Source of the DNA: Adhaeribacter aquaticus DSM 16391
GTDB lineage: Bacteria; Bacteroidota; Bacteroidia; Cytophagales; Hymenobacteraceae
Reading direction: 5' to 3'
Assembly (NCBI RefSeq): GCF_000473365.1
Contig: NZ_KI421517.1
Location: 639,263-703,262 of the forward strand
Length of the DNA: 64,000 nt
Positions 1 through 8,629 of the stretch are shown here, piece after piece (the first letter of the stretch is position 1; each line of letters starts with the position of its first letter). The notes under the pieces are model-generated. The model saw only the letters and a program-made list of their open reading frames with translations. It ran no database searches and had not been told where the DNA came from. A program made the position numbers and the translations under genes.

Positions 1-42
1 CCCGTTTATGACTTTGGTGAAGAAATAAAAAATTTCAGCTAG
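1..42 (+). CDS. possible C-terminal tail of a truncated CDS
   Basis: Frame 1 is open from the window edge and ends at a TAG at 40-42, giving a 13-residue tail rich in acidic and hydrophobic residues. It ends just before the convergent arfB stop. Too little is present to name a product, and a chance open frame of this length is quite possible. Confidence 0.3.
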   Translation, partial: PVYDFGEEIKNFS

Positions 43-45
43 TAA

Positions 46-450
46 TTAAAATTCGTTTGGTCTGATTTTTCCGCGCGCGGCTTTTTTGTCGGCTTGCATT
101 TTCTTCCCACTTAAACGCTCCTGGCGGGCAGCCTTGGACGGCTTGGTAGGCTTCCGGACTTTCTGCCGGGCAAAAGCCTTCTTTAGTAATTCGTAAAATT
201 TTTTAATACAGTTCTCTTTGTTCCCAAGCTGGCTGCGCTCGGTCTGGCAAATTATTTGCAAATAACCTTCTCCCGTTATATAATTAGCTAGCTTTTCCTG
301 CACTAATATTTTTTCTTCGGGGTTTAAAATTTCAGAGTTAGCCACATGAAACCGAAGTTCTACCTTTGATGATACTTTGTTTACATTTTGTCCTCCCGGA
401 CCACCACTTCGGGAAGTTCTAAACTCGAACTCTTTTGAAAAATCGTGCAC
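46..450 (-). CDS. arfB: peptidyl-tRNA hydrolase ArfB (alternative ribosome rescue)
   Basis: This 134-residue protein has the release-factor signature GGPGGQNVNKVSS, with the catalytic GGQ at residues 19-21. A long basic C-terminal tail (about residues 85-134, with KPTKPSKAARQERLSGKK) is the part that in this family enters the empty mRNA channel. ArfB hydrolyses peptidyl-tRNA on ribosomes stalled on non-stop mRNAs. The length matches stand-alone ArfB/YaeJ and lacks the codon-recognition domains of RF1/RF2. It is a single gene, transcribed away from the divergent lipoprotein gene at 552. Confidence 0.93.
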   Translation of the reverse strand: MHDFSKEFEFRTSRSGGPGGQNVNKVSSKVELRFHVANSEILNPEEKILVQEKLANYITGEGYLQIICQTERSQLGNKENCIKKFYELLKKAFARQKVRKPTKPSKAARQERLSGKKMQADKKAARGKIRPNEF

Positions 451-551
451 CGCTAAGTTTTTTATATAATTTGGCTACTTATAAGCATGAACATTAAATA
501 CAAATACTAGTTTTGTAGGCACTATTGGCACTGGCACATAATACAAAATAC

Positions 552-1583
552 ATGCTAAATATTTTTAGGTTTTCTATTTTAATGTGTACGTATTGCATTC
601 TTTTCGTAACATGTAAACCACAAACGAAAGAACCGGTAACAACGTCTCCAGTAAAAATGAAAGCCATTATTACCAAAAGAAAACTATTCAGAGAAATTCC
701 TTCTGCCTCAGGCATGGAAGTAGTAGGAGATAAAATCTATGTAATTGGGGATGATTCGCCATTACTATATATTCTGAACCAAAAGAATTTAAAAATAGAA
801 AATAAGGTACAGCTTTTTGAATCGGAGTTCTTTGGCAATGGCCGCATACCCAAAGCCTTTAAACCAGATTTGGAATGTTTAACTACCTTGAATATTAACG
901 ACCGAAACTATCTGGCTGCTTTTGGGTCTGGGGCGGCCCCTACCCGTGCTCATTGTTACCTTATTCAGTTACCCGAAAAGCCCGGAGACGTTATTCAAAT
1001 AAAACAATACTCTTTACAAAAACTATACGCTGCACTTCAAATTAACAAAGACTTGCTAGCAGAAGATTTACTGAACATTGAGGCCGCAGCTTCCACCTCG
1101 GGGCAAAAGCTATTTTTACTCCAGCGCTCTATTGCCACAGGCCCCAATGTATTGTTATCTTTTGATAAAAATGAGCTCTTCCGGCACCTTACTGATTCTA
1201 CTTCTACCGTACCTGCTTACCAGGCTTACTACTTTGAACTGCCGCACTTATCTGGCCTAAGCGCTCGTTTTTCGGGAGCTTATACGTTTGCTGATAAACT
1301 GTTTTTTACGGCCTCCGTTGAAAACACGACAGATGCCATTCTGGACGGGCAAATACTGGGAAGCTTTGTTGGAACCATTGATTTAAAAACGCTTAAACCT
1401 ACTACTAAACCCATGGGTCTGGAAACGGCTTTAATTCTTAATGAAGAAGGCGAACCGTTTATTGGCAAAGTAGAATCGTTAGCAATTCTTGAAAAAATTG
1501 GGGAAAGAACTTACCGCGCAATTGCCATGACAGATAATGATAACGGCGCATCTGAATTTTTGGAATTAGAGATTACTTTATAA
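552..1583 (+). CDS. conserved hypothetical lipoprotein
   Basis: I place the start at ATG 552. The longer reading begins at a TTG (525) and would put nine residues in front of a clean lipoprotein leader. From 552 the leader is MLNIFRFSILMCTYCILFVTC, with a lipobox Cys at residue 21, so the product is probably membrane anchored. The mature 320 residues contain repeated short beta-type segments (for example GMEVVGDKIYVIGDDSP and SGLSARFSGAYTFADKLFF) that suggest a propeller-like fold. It may belong to a DUF6929-type family, recalled from memory only. No enzyme motif is seen. It is monocistronic and divergent from arfB. Confidence 0.7.
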   Translation: MLNIFRFSILMCTYCILFVTCKPQTKEPVTTSPVKMKAIITKRKLFREIPSASGMEVVGDKIYVIGDDSPLLYILNQKNLKIENKVQLFESEFFGNGRIPKAFKPDLECLTTLNINDRNYLAAFGSGAAPTRAHCYLIQLPEKPGDVIQIKQYSLQKLYAALQINKDLLAEDLLNIEAAASTSGQKLFLLQRSIATGPNVLLSFDKNELFRHLTDSTSTVPAYQAYYFELPHLSGLSARFSGAYTFADKLFFTASVENTTDAILDGQILGSFVGTIDLKTLKPTTKPMGLETALILNEEGEPFIGKVESLAILEKIGERTYRAIAMTDNDNGASEFLELEITL

Positions 1584-1939
1584 AAGGTATAAATATTAAT
1601 TAAGGATAACATTCCTGTAATCTTTAGCTAACATGGCTTGCGTAATATTAATGGCTTTTAATTATGTTGCCATGAGATCCAAAGCCATGTATAGATATAG
1701 TGCTTAAAATTTTTCTAACTATTCAATTTCTCTTGGCTACCAGCCTTTTCCCGCTTTAATAAATCGTAATTAAACTATTCTTTGATAACAAGGCTGCTCT
1801 AAACTATTTGTAATTCTTTTTGAGTAAACTTTATTAGACTAAACCGGTTAAACCTTAAAATTAAAAATAGATATAAAGCTGAAATTTTTAATTTTGCTTT
1901 TATACTATTTAGCCTCTATAAAGCACCTACCAAAAAGCT
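1584..1939. other. intergenic region, no gene seen
   Basis: These 356 bp are AT-rich, with stops in all frames at short intervals. I see no RNA gene and no strong hairpin. The last 100 bp presumably hold the promoter of the PAS protein, but no clear TAnnTTTG element is present. Confidence 0.6.
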
Positions 1940-3199
1940 ATGGATACGCTTAAATTATTTCATTATATCCCGGAAAACCTAATTGCAGTTTCTCCTGATT
2001 ATAAAATCATTGATGCTACAAATGCCTATCTGAAAGTAACCTTAAAAAAAAGGGAAGAAATACAAGGTCGGCATTTCTTATTAGAAGCGTATCCGGACCC
2101 AAATTACACTTTTGAGGCCAACCCTGTGCGTCTTTCTTTTGAGAAGGTGTTACAAACAAAAGCAGTAGACTACATGAATCTGGTTAGCTACCGGATAGCC
2201 GTACCAGAATCAGAGGGAGGCGGTTTTTATGATAGCTACTGGGAAGCCTCGCATACTCCTGTTCTCGATGATAATGGGAATATTGAATATATTATTCAAA
2301 AAACGACCGATGTTACGGAACGGGAATTAGCGAAACAAGCGCAGAAGGTAAGTGAAGGCAAATTCAAGTTTTTAACCGATGCTGTTCCGCAGTTAATCCA
2401 TACGGCCGAGCCAAATGGCAGCTGCACCTATGTAAACCAACGATGGGTAGAATATACCGGTGTTCCCCTTGAAGAACTTTTAGGCCCTAAATGGCAACAG
2501 GTTATTCACCCGGATGATATAACGCAAATTTTAAATCGCCAAAAAGAAGCCATTTATGCTGAAACAGAATTTCAGGCAGAACTGCGAATAAAAAATAAAG
2601 ACGGCAACTACCGGTGGCACCTGGTTAGAAGTCTCCCTATGAAAGATGAGCAAGGCCAGGTAATTATGCGGGTTGGTAGCTCTTATGATATCCACAGCAC
2701 CAAACAAATGGTGCAGGAACTGCTGGAGGCAAACGAGCAAATGTCAGCTTTATCGGACCAGGTACAACTGGCCTACCAGAAAGCAGAAGACCAACGCCTA
2801 ACCCTGGAAAGACTGATTATGCAGGCACCGGCCATTTTTGCTATTTTAAAAGGCCCTGAACATAGATATGAACTCGTAAACCCACAGTATCAACGACTAC
2901 TACCAAACCGGGAGCTTATAGGCAGAACAGTAGCCGAGGCCGTACCGGAAGTTGTAGATCAGGGATTTGTTCAGATTCTGGATAATGTTTTTAAAACCAG
3001 GGAGCCTTTTATAGCGAGTGAAATTGGCGTAAAACTAGATTGGTACAATACCGGCCAGTTAGAAGAAGCCTTTTTTACTACTACGTATCAGCCTCTGGTA
3101 GAAAATAATGAGGTAACCGGAATTATTGCTTTTGGTTATGAAGTAACAGAAAAAGTAAAACTAAGACAAGAATTAGACAAACTAAAAAGCGGCAAATAA
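1940..3199 (+). CDS. PAS-domain signalling protein without a kinase domain
   Basis: The 419 residues hold about three PAS domains. One lies at 8-130 (starting ENLIAVSPDYKIIDATNAYL, with the PAC-type ending IEYIIQKTTDVTERE). A PAS_3-type domain lies at 140-262 (AEPNGSCTYVNQRWVEYTG). A PAS_4-type domain lies at 290-412 (MQAPAIFAILKGPEHRYELV). A short coiled coil joins the second and third. The protein stops about ten residues after the last PAS, with no HisKA, ATPase, GGDEF or output domain. It probably acts as a sensor or adaptor for a partner encoded elsewhere. The gene at 3259 lies 59 bp downstream in the same direction and is a candidate partner. Confidence 0.85.
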   Translation: MDTLKLFHYIPENLIAVSPDYKIIDATNAYLKVTLKKREEIQGRHFLLEAYPDPNYTFEANPVRLSFEKVLQTKAVDYMNLVSYRIAVPESEGGGFYDSYWEASHTPVLDDNGNIEYIIQKTTDVTERELAKQAQKVSEGKFKFLTDAVPQLIHTAEPNGSCTYVNQRWVEYTGVPLEELLGPKWQQVIHPDDITQILNRQKEAIYAETEFQAELRIKNKDGNYRWHLVRSLPMKDEQGQVIMRVGSSYDIHSTKQMVQELLEANEQMSALSDQVQLAYQKAEDQRLTLERLIMQAPAIFAILKGPEHRYELVNPQYQRLLPNRELIGRTVAEAVPEVVDQGFVQILDNVFKTREPFIASEIGVKLDWYNTGQLEEAFFTTTYQPLVENNEVTGIIAFGYEVTEKVKLRQELDKLKSGK

Positions 3200-3258
3200 T
3201 TTTATTCCACTTACCTCCTAAAGGTTTTACCTTATAAGTAGCCTTACGACTACACCAG

Positions 3259-3609
3259 ATGAACCAGGCCCAAGTAGATTTTCAACAGTTAAGGATTAAG
3301 CACATTCTGTTTAAGTCAAAGGTACGTTCGGTACTTTACGGCGGCTCCTATGATGCTGAATTCTTTTCTCCTAATGGCCCAATTAATATTTGGTTCAACG
3401 CCATTGGCCTATCCCGGTACCGGAACGAAACAGAAATGCGGGAACTGATACAGGTGCAGCAGGAATTAAATGCTACTGCCAATCTGCTATTCAATCTTTA
3501 TAAAAGCGGCAAAATTGAACAAGCCCACGATGGGTTGAATAAAATAGATCTTCTTTCCGAAAGATTTACCAAAATTCTTTCCGCTCTGGAAGGAAAATTA
3601 GCAGCTTAA
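3259..3609 (+). CDS. small helical protein resembling a degenerate CZB domain
   Basis: The 116 residues are predicted helical. The layout matches the chemoreceptor zinc-binding (CZB) fold: a helix with H15 followed by a K-x-x-L-Y-G-G turn (K21-G29), then a Trp (W45) followed by GLSRY, then helices ending in SERFTKILSALE. Canonical CZB domains bind zinc through His, Cys and two more His. Here only H15 is recognisable: the Cys site near W45 is Gly/Pro and the helix-3 histidines are Gln/Leu. It lies 59 bp after the PAS gene, so co-transcription and a shared signalling role are likely. The family assignment is an inference from the pattern. Confidence 0.5.
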   Translation: MNQAQVDFQQLRIKHILFKSKVRSVLYGGSYDAEFFSPNGPINIWFNAIGLSRYRNETEMRELIQVQQELNATANLLFNLYKSGKIEQAHDGLNKIDLLSERFTKILSALEGKLAA

Positions 3610-3746
3610 GCAAGTATAAAAATTTATCTGGAGCCCTTCTTAAATACGGAATGACTTCTGGTTATTTAAGCGCCGGGTACAGGAAAACCTTGTAGCTACG
3701 ATTAAATTTACTAATCCTCCTTTACCAGCTATACCTGTATTTCTTA

Positions 3747-3754
3747 TATTTTTG
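3747..3754 (+). promoter_or_regulatory. candidate -7 promoter element (TATTTTTG)
   Basis: An exact match to the Bacteroidota TAnnTTTG element, 24 bp before the kinase start codon. No TTG is seen at the usual -33 distance, so the call is moderate. Confidence 0.4.
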
Positions 3755-3778
3755 CTTTTCCAACAGATCTAACGCCGC

Positions 3779-4774
3779 ATGATAATAGAATCCCGGGCCT
3801 ATGCCAGAGCCGCCATTTTAGGAAACCCTTCAGATGGCTATTTTGGCAAAACAATATCTTTAATTGTTAAAAATTTTGGCGCTCATATTTTACTTTATCA
3901 AACGCCGGAGTTGGTAATTGAGCCACAGAAGCAAGATATAAACCAATATAAAAATATTTACCAACTCCGCGACCAGATTAACCTTACCGGCTATCATGGT
4001 GGCGTGCCTTTAATAAAAGCAGCTATTAAAAAATTTTGTGATTACTGCGAAAAAGAACAAATTACCTTACCTAATAAAAACTTCACCATCCGGTACAGTT
4101 CTTCCATACCCAGGCAGGTTGGTTTAGCGGGCTCAAGTGCCATTATTGTAGCTACCATGCGGGCTCTGATGCAGTTTTATGAGGTACAGATTCCGCAGGT
4201 ATTATTCCCCAGTTTAGCATTATCCGCTGAAATAGATGAATTAGGCATTAATGCCGGCTTGCAGGATCGCGTTATTCAGGTGTATGAAGGCCTAGTATAC
4301 ATGGATTTTAATAAAGAACACATACAAAAGCACGGCCATGGCATTTACGAACCGCTGAACCCGGCGTTGCTGCCAAATTTATACATAGCCTATAAAACCG
4401 AGTTAGGAAAAGTGTCGGGCAAAGTACTGAACGATGTCCGGACCCGCTACGATAAAGGTGACCAATTTGTAATTGATACTTTAAATACCATTGCGGGTTT
4501 AGCTGATCAGGGAAAAGAAGCATTATTAAATCAGGATATAAAAAACCTGCACGCCCTTATGAATGAAAATTTTGATCAGCGATGTAAAATCATGAACATC
4601 AGCCAGAGCAATATGGAGCTTATAAATACGGCCCGAAATTGCGGTGCTTCGGCAACCTTCACCGGATCTGGCGGTTCTGTTATAGGTATCTATTACGGAA
4701 ATGAGATGCTGAACAAATTAGTAGCTGAATTCAAAAAAATAAATGCCCGCGTAGTTAAACCAACGCTTGTATAA
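3779..4774 (+). CDS. GHMP-family sugar kinase, glucuronokinase-like
   Basis: The 331 residues carry the GHMP phosphate-binding motif PRQVGLAGSSAI at about 111-122, and the C-terminal glycine motif FTGSGGSVIG at about 294-303. The N-terminal ESRAYARAAILGNPSDGYFGKT is the sugar-kinase substrate loop and resembles plant glucuronokinase and arabinokinase-type proteins more than galactokinase or mevalonate kinase. The expected reaction is ATP-dependent phosphorylation of a free sugar or uronic acid at C1. The gene at 4862 (galU) lies 87 bp downstream on the same strand and could turn the sugar 1-phosphate into a UDP-sugar. Substrate identity is an inference. Confidence 0.75.
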   Translation: MIIESRAYARAAILGNPSDGYFGKTISLIVKNFGAHILLYQTPELVIEPQKQDINQYKNIYQLRDQINLTGYHGGVPLIKAAIKKFCDYCEKEQITLPNKNFTIRYSSSIPRQVGLAGSSAIIVATMRALMQFYEVQIPQVLFPSLALSAEIDELGINAGLQDRVIQVYEGLVYMDFNKEHIQKHGHGIYEPLNPALLPNLYIAYKTELGKVSGKVLNDVRTRYDKGDQFVIDTLNTIAGLADQGKEALLNQDIKNLHALMNENFDQRCKIMNISQSNMELINTARNCGASATFTGSGGSVIGIYYGNEMLNKLVAEFKKINARVVKPTLV

Positions 4775-4861
4775 CGAATATACTTACGTGTAACTGAACG
4801 CCGAAAAGCTTGTACTTAAATAAACTAGGGCTAAGCCTGTTGTGGAAAAAAAAATAAATAT

Positions 4862-5746
4862 ATGATAAAAAAAGCCGTAATACCTGCCGCCGGATTAGGC
4901 ACCCGCTTTTTACCCGCTACCAAAGCGCAACCAAAAGAGATGCTTCCTATAATAGACACGCCAACTATTCAGTATGTGGTGCAGGAAGCCGTAGATTCAG
5001 GAATTGAAGATATCCTGATAATTACCGGCAAAGGCAAACGGGCCATTGAAGACCATTTTGACCGCAACTTTGAATTAGAAGAGCGCCTGCAGGAAAAAGA
5101 AGAGGCTATGTACTGGGAGATGCGCAAACTTTCCGAGATGGCAAATATTTATTTCATCCGGCAAAAAGAAATTATAGGACTGGGCGACGCCATATATTAT
5201 GCCCGCCAGCACACCGGAAATGAACCTTTCGCGGTATTACTAGGAGATACTATCATGGATTCTGTAATACCAGTTACCCAACAACTAAGTGATATATATG
5301 CCCAGTACCACAGCAGTGTGATTGCCGTAGAAACCGTACCGGCAGATAAAGTAAATCGTTACGGTATTGTAGGCGGCAAAAGTATAAGTGATTCTATCTT
5401 ACAGTTAGATCAGTTAATTGAAAAACCTTCGATAGAAAGTGCTCCTTCTAACCTGGCCATTGCCGGAAGATATATTTTAACGCCCGAAATATTTAAGGCC
5501 ATTGAAGAAACGCCTAAAGGCAAAAACAACGAACTGCAGTTAACGGATGCAATGCTTAACCTGCTAAAAACAGAGAATATTTACTCGCATACCATAGAAG
5601 GTAAACGTTACGACATTGGCAATAAACTGGACTTCCTTAAAACTACGGTTGAGTTTGCATTGCGCCGAAAAGAATTTGCAGATCCTTTCTATCAATTTCT
5701 GCAGGAAATAGTAGCCTCTCATCAGGCTAATTCAGATAAAAATTAA
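4862..5746 (+). CDS. galU: UTP-glucose-1-phosphate uridylyltransferase
   Basis: The 294-residue protein starts with the nucleotidyltransferase signature AAGLGTRFLPATKAQPKEML (residues 9-28) and has the expected EAVDSGIEDILIITGKGKRAIEDHF and GDAIYYA segments. GalU makes UDP-glucose from UTP and glucose 1-phosphate for cell-envelope polysaccharides. Length and motif order are typical. It follows a GHMP sugar kinase, which suggests a two-gene unit for activating free sugars. Confidence 0.93.
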   Translation: MIKKAVIPAAGLGTRFLPATKAQPKEMLPIIDTPTIQYVVQEAVDSGIEDILIITGKGKRAIEDHFDRNFELEERLQEKEEAMYWEMRKLSEMANIYFIRQKEIIGLGDAIYYARQHTGNEPFAVLLGDTIMDSVIPVTQQLSDIYAQYHSSVIAVETVPADKVNRYGIVGGKSISDSILQLDQLIEKPSIESAPSNLAIAGRYILTPEIFKAIEETPKGKNNELQLTDAMLNLLKTENIYSHTIEGKRYDIGNKLDFLKTTVEFALRRKEFADPFYQFLQEIVASHQANSDKN

Positions 5747-5762
5747 GGTTATTTATCCTTAC

Positions 5763-5806
5763 TCAGGAGGAAGCACTAATATCATAGTTATTAAGCTTCC
5801 TCCTGA
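5763..5806. terminator. hairpin between convergent galU and moxR
   Basis: TCAGGAGGAAGC (5763-5774) pairs with GCTTCCTCCTGA (5795-5806) across a 20-nt loop, and the stem extends outward with one mismatch. The position between two stop codons fits a bidirectional terminator, but no long T tract follows. Confidence 0.6.
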
Positions 5807-5823
5807 ATAAGGCACAACAAATA

Positions 5824-6816
5824 TTAACTAATCGGCACTTTACGAAGTATAGCCTCTACAAAGTCCTTGGTTTTAATACCATCGGCTTCTGCTTCATAAT
5901 TTAGTATAATGCGGTGATTTAAAACATCCGCAGCTACTTCTTTAATATCTTCTGGTAATACATAATCCCGTTCATCAAAAAAAGCAACCGCTTTCGCACC
6001 CAAGTTCAAGGCAATACTGGCTCTGGGCGAGGCGCCAAACTGGATGTAATCAGCATACTCTATCAGGTCATAATCTCCTGGTTTGCGGGTAGCAAAAACT
6101 AATTCAATAATGTAGCGCTCCAGTGTTTCCGAAATCTGAACCTGATTAATTTCATCTCGGATAGCGAAAATATCTTCTTTGGTTAAAACAGTATTCACAT
6201 TATTTACAAAAGACATATTAGCCATCCGGCGCATTACTTCCAGCTCATCCGCTTTGGTTAAATAGTCCACGTATACCTTCATCATAAAACGATCAACCTG
6301 GGCCTCCGGCAAAGGATACGTTCCTTCCTGTTCTACGGGGTTTTGAGTAGCCAGCACCAGGAATGGCAGATCTAATTTATAAGTAGTTTCGCCAATGGTT
6401 ACCTGCTTTTCCTGCATAGCTTCCAACAAAGCCGACTGCACTTTGGCCGGAGAGCGGTTTACTTCATCGGCTAATAACAGATTGGCAAAAATAGGCCCTT
6501 TCTTTACCTCAAATGCAGATGAATTCTGATTATATATCATGGTGCCTACCAAATCAGAAGGCAATAGATCAGGTGTAAATTGAATCCGCTGAAAGTCAAG
6601 ATGCAATACCTTAGATAGGGTATTAATGGTTAAAGTTTTGGCCAGGCCAGGTACCCCCTCCAGCAAAATATGCCCATTGGTAAATAACCCGATTAACAGG
6701 CGGTTAACCATGTAATGCTGCCCTACAATTACTTTTCCAACTTCTGTAAATACCTGTTTTATCTTAAGCTGATGTTGTCGTATCCGGTCTTCGTATGCTA
6801 CTTCTTCAATTTCCAT
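5824..6816 (-). CDS. MoxR-family AAA+ ATPase
   Basis: The 330 residues have Walker A GVPGLAKT at about 53-60, Walker B LLLADEVNRSPAKVQSALLE at about 110-130, sensor 1 (LATQNPVEQEGTYPLPEAQ) and the sensor-2 FGASPRASIAL segment. MoxR ATPases act as chaperones that mature or activate partner proteins, usually with VWA-domain (Bat) proteins and DUF58 proteins. Those usual partners are not next door: the upstream side (6817-7173) is empty. The gene therefore seems detached from the common Bat operon, or the partners are encoded elsewhere. Confidence 0.9.
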   Translation of the reverse strand: MEIEEVAYEDRIRQHQLKIKQVFTEVGKVIVGQHYMVNRLLIGLFTNGHILLEGVPGLAKTLTINTLSKVLHLDFQRIQFTPDLLPSDLVGTMIYNQNSSAFEVKKGPIFANLLLADEVNRSPAKVQSALLEAMQEKQVTIGETTYKLDLPFLVLATQNPVEQEGTYPLPEAQVDRFMMKVYVDYLTKADELEVMRRMANMSFVNNVNTVLTKEDIFAIRDEINQVQISETLERYIIELVFATRKPGDYDLIEYADYIQFGASPRASIALNLGAKAVAFFDERDYVLPEDIKEVAADVLNHRIILNYEAEADGIKTKDFVEAILRKVPIS

Positions 6817-7173
6817 AAATGCATATTAATGCTTTTTTAACACATTACCCAGTAAGGTTATACCTATTTAGCTATAATCCTTACCAGTCCCCCAGCAGGC
6901 AATTTACTAACATAGTTCCGGAAAAGCGTATTGAAACAGATTATAAGTAATATTTCCGCTAAAATCAGGAACGTACCAGATCCATTTATAGTCTTTCCCT
7001 TTTACCATATCCTGTAAGCATTAAAGCAGTTTAAGCATTAGAATAAACTGCTTTAATGCTCGGAAAACTAGCTTTAACGAGTTTATGATGGGGTTCATCT
7101 AAAAGGGCTGATTAACCTTTCTTCTATTACGTATTTAGCTACATAATCTCTTACTAACGAGATAGTCTATTAT
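6817..7173. other. intergenic region with one perfect inverted repeat
   Basis: These 357 bp hold no convincing gene. The only structure I see is the 17-bp perfect inverted repeat listed separately at 7017-7060. Confidence 0.6.
7017..7060. repeat. perfect 17-bp inverted repeat, 10-nt loop
   Basis: AGCATTAAAGCAGTTTA (7017-7033) is an exact reverse complement of 7044-7060. The 10-nt loop begins with AGCATTA, the same seven bases that open the first arm. No T tract follows on either strand, so it is not a standard terminator. It lies between divergent genes. Confidence 0.8.
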
Positions 7174-7392
7174 ATGAGTATGCACAGTGAATTTAGTTTC
7201 GATATCAGAGATATTGAGAACTATACCTTAGTTGAAACAGAAGAAAAATTATTGTATTTACGTTACCTTATCCGGCGAGAGCAAAAGGATTATAAAATAA
7301 TAAAATACCAGTACCTATTAGAGCACTTAGAGCAACACTTACAACATCTTAAATTTGCCTCAAAAGAAACAGATTCCAATTTAAATTTCTAA
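7174..7392 (+). CDS. small hypothetical protein, charged and helical
   Basis: The 72 residues have no signal peptide or membrane segment. They are rich in Leu, Glu, Lys and Tyr (TLVETEEKLLYLRYLIRREQ and YQYLLEHLEQHLQHLK), suggesting a small helical or coiled-coil protein. I do not recognise a family. The gene stands alone between AT-rich spacers, and the frame is plausible rather than proven. Confidence 0.5.
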   Translation: MSMHSEFSFDIRDIENYTLVETEEKLLYLRYLIRREQKDYKIIKYQYLLEHLEQHLQHLKFASKETDSNLNF

Positions 7393-7600
7393 AATTATTT
7401 GAAGCTACTGATACAAACAATATTTACCACTTTAAAATAGGACAAAAACGTTTAATAACTTCTTAATTCAAACATATTATCTATTTATGTTTAATTATTT
7501 AAAGAAGATATTATGAAGTTTTAATAAAATATAATCAAGGGAACTTATCTAATAACAATATAATTATTCAGGCAGTATTAACGATTTAAACTCACTATAT

Positions 7601-7864
7601 ATGCCTAAAATATTACTATTCTCATTTTTAATTCCAATTGCTATTTCTGTGTCTTCTTGCTCTGAAAAAGTAGGTGCTTCTGGACTAAAACAAAAATCTT
7701 TTGCTAAATTTTACTTTCATAGCAATAACAGAAGTATTTCCAAGGCTTCTGTTTATAAACGCTATATAGCTCATAACAGAGACTACAAATCTTATCCTAC
7801 TGCTAAAAAAGGAGCACATAAGGATGCTGCTCCTAATAAAGAAAGATTAGCTCTTACCAAGTAA
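7601..7864 (+). CDS. small putative lipoprotein
   Basis: The 87 residues start with a hydrophobic leader and lipobox (MPKILLFSFLIPIAISVSSC, Cys 20). The mature part is short, basic and rich in Lys, Ser and Tyr, and looks disordered. No family is recognised. A strong hairpin terminator follows at 7955-7979, which supports a real transcript. Confidence 0.5.
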   Translation: MPKILLFSFLIPIAISVSSCSEKVGASGLKQKSFAKFYFHSNNRSISKASVYKRYIAHNRDYKSYPTAKKGAHKDAAPNKERLALTK

Positions 7865-7954
7865 TTATAATTTGCTTTAGTGGGCACCTGAGGCTCATAC
7901 TGCTTATTAAAGAGTAAAGAGTTATAAAAGGAATATATTAAGTAATAGAAACAA

Positions 7955-7979
7955 AAAAGCCGGTTGATAACCGGCTTTT
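7955..7979. terminator. bidirectional intrinsic terminator
   Basis: AAAAGCCGGTT pairs perfectly with AACCGGCTTTT around a GAT loop, with A and T tracts on both sides. It lies between the convergent genes at 7601 and 8006. Confidence 0.85.
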
Positions 7980-8005
7980 GTTTTATATAGAAACAGCGTA
8001 AGCTA

Positions 8006-8380
8006 CTACTTAGCAGCTAACAGGCTCTGAAGCGAATGGGCAGCAGCATAAGTAGCAAAAGCCTGCTTTTGCACCTCTGTCAGCATTCCTGCTATAGCAG
8101 CTTTATAAGCAGCTTCTAGTTGAGCTATTCTTTCCGGCTGCTGATCGGCTGCTGTGGTTTGTTTTACTTGTTGTACGGCCGCTAAATAAGCGCCTGTTAA
8201 TTTCTTGATCTGGATATACTCAAACTCATTGAACCGGATAGATTCCTGCATCTGCCGAACCTGCACACGGGCGGCCTGCTCGATAGAAACCTGTAACTGA
8301 TGCTGACCGGTTAAGCTATAGGCAAATCCTGTTACGGTTACTACTATGGTTAAGGCTAGGGTGATGAGGCTGCTTTTCAT
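8006..8380 (-). CDS. small secreted protein, paralogue of the gene at 63361
   Basis: I choose ATG 8380 (MKSSLITLALTIVVTVTGFA): it gives a clean signal peptide with AAAGGAT directly upstream, while the longer reading begins with a charged MGIHKNKKD. The mature protein of about 100 residues contains ESIRFNEFEYIQIKKLT, nearly identical to LLRFNEYEYIQIKKLT in the protein at 63361, followed by an Ala/Gln-rich helical part with the same ending (QKAFATYAAA versus QKAFAAYLAA). The function is unknown. The helical secreted layout loosely recalls Spy/CpxP-type periplasmic proteins, but no LTxxQ motif is evident. Confidence 0.7.
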   Translation of the reverse strand: MKSSLITLALTIVVTVTGFAYSLTGQHQLQVSIEQAARVQVRQMQESIRFNEFEYIQIKKLTGAYLAAVQQVKQTTAADQQPERIAQLEAAYKAAIAGMLTEVQKQAFATYAAAHSLQSLLAAK

Positions 8381-8404
8381 ATCCTTTTTGTTTTTATGTA
8401 TACC

Positions 8405-8412
8405 CAAAGATA
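8405..8412 (-). promoter_or_regulatory. candidate -7 promoter element (TATCTTTG)
   Basis: On the minus strand this reads TATCTTTG, a perfect TAnnTTTG match, 24 bp before the chosen start at 8380. It lies inside the longer ORF reading, which supports the shorter start. No clear -33 TTG is seen. Confidence 0.5.
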
Positions 8413-8629
8413 CGCTACCTAATATAGCCCGTTACTATATTTCGTTTAACCTATACCTTAACCAGACAAACTACCTCCTGCAATCGATAAACCTTTTCCA
8501 CGCTCCCTTAAACCTTTTAGATAAACCGGCATAAAGTTTATATAGATAAAAATCAGGAGCAAACTTAAACTGCATGCTTTATCTGGCCAGACATGAAATG
8601 GGAAAAAACTAAACCTATCTTCAAGGCAT

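Noticed and set aside
494..715. Minus-strand frame over the lipoprotein gene
   Set aside because: It lies opposite the start of the lipoprotein gene and shows no recognisable domain or leader of its own.
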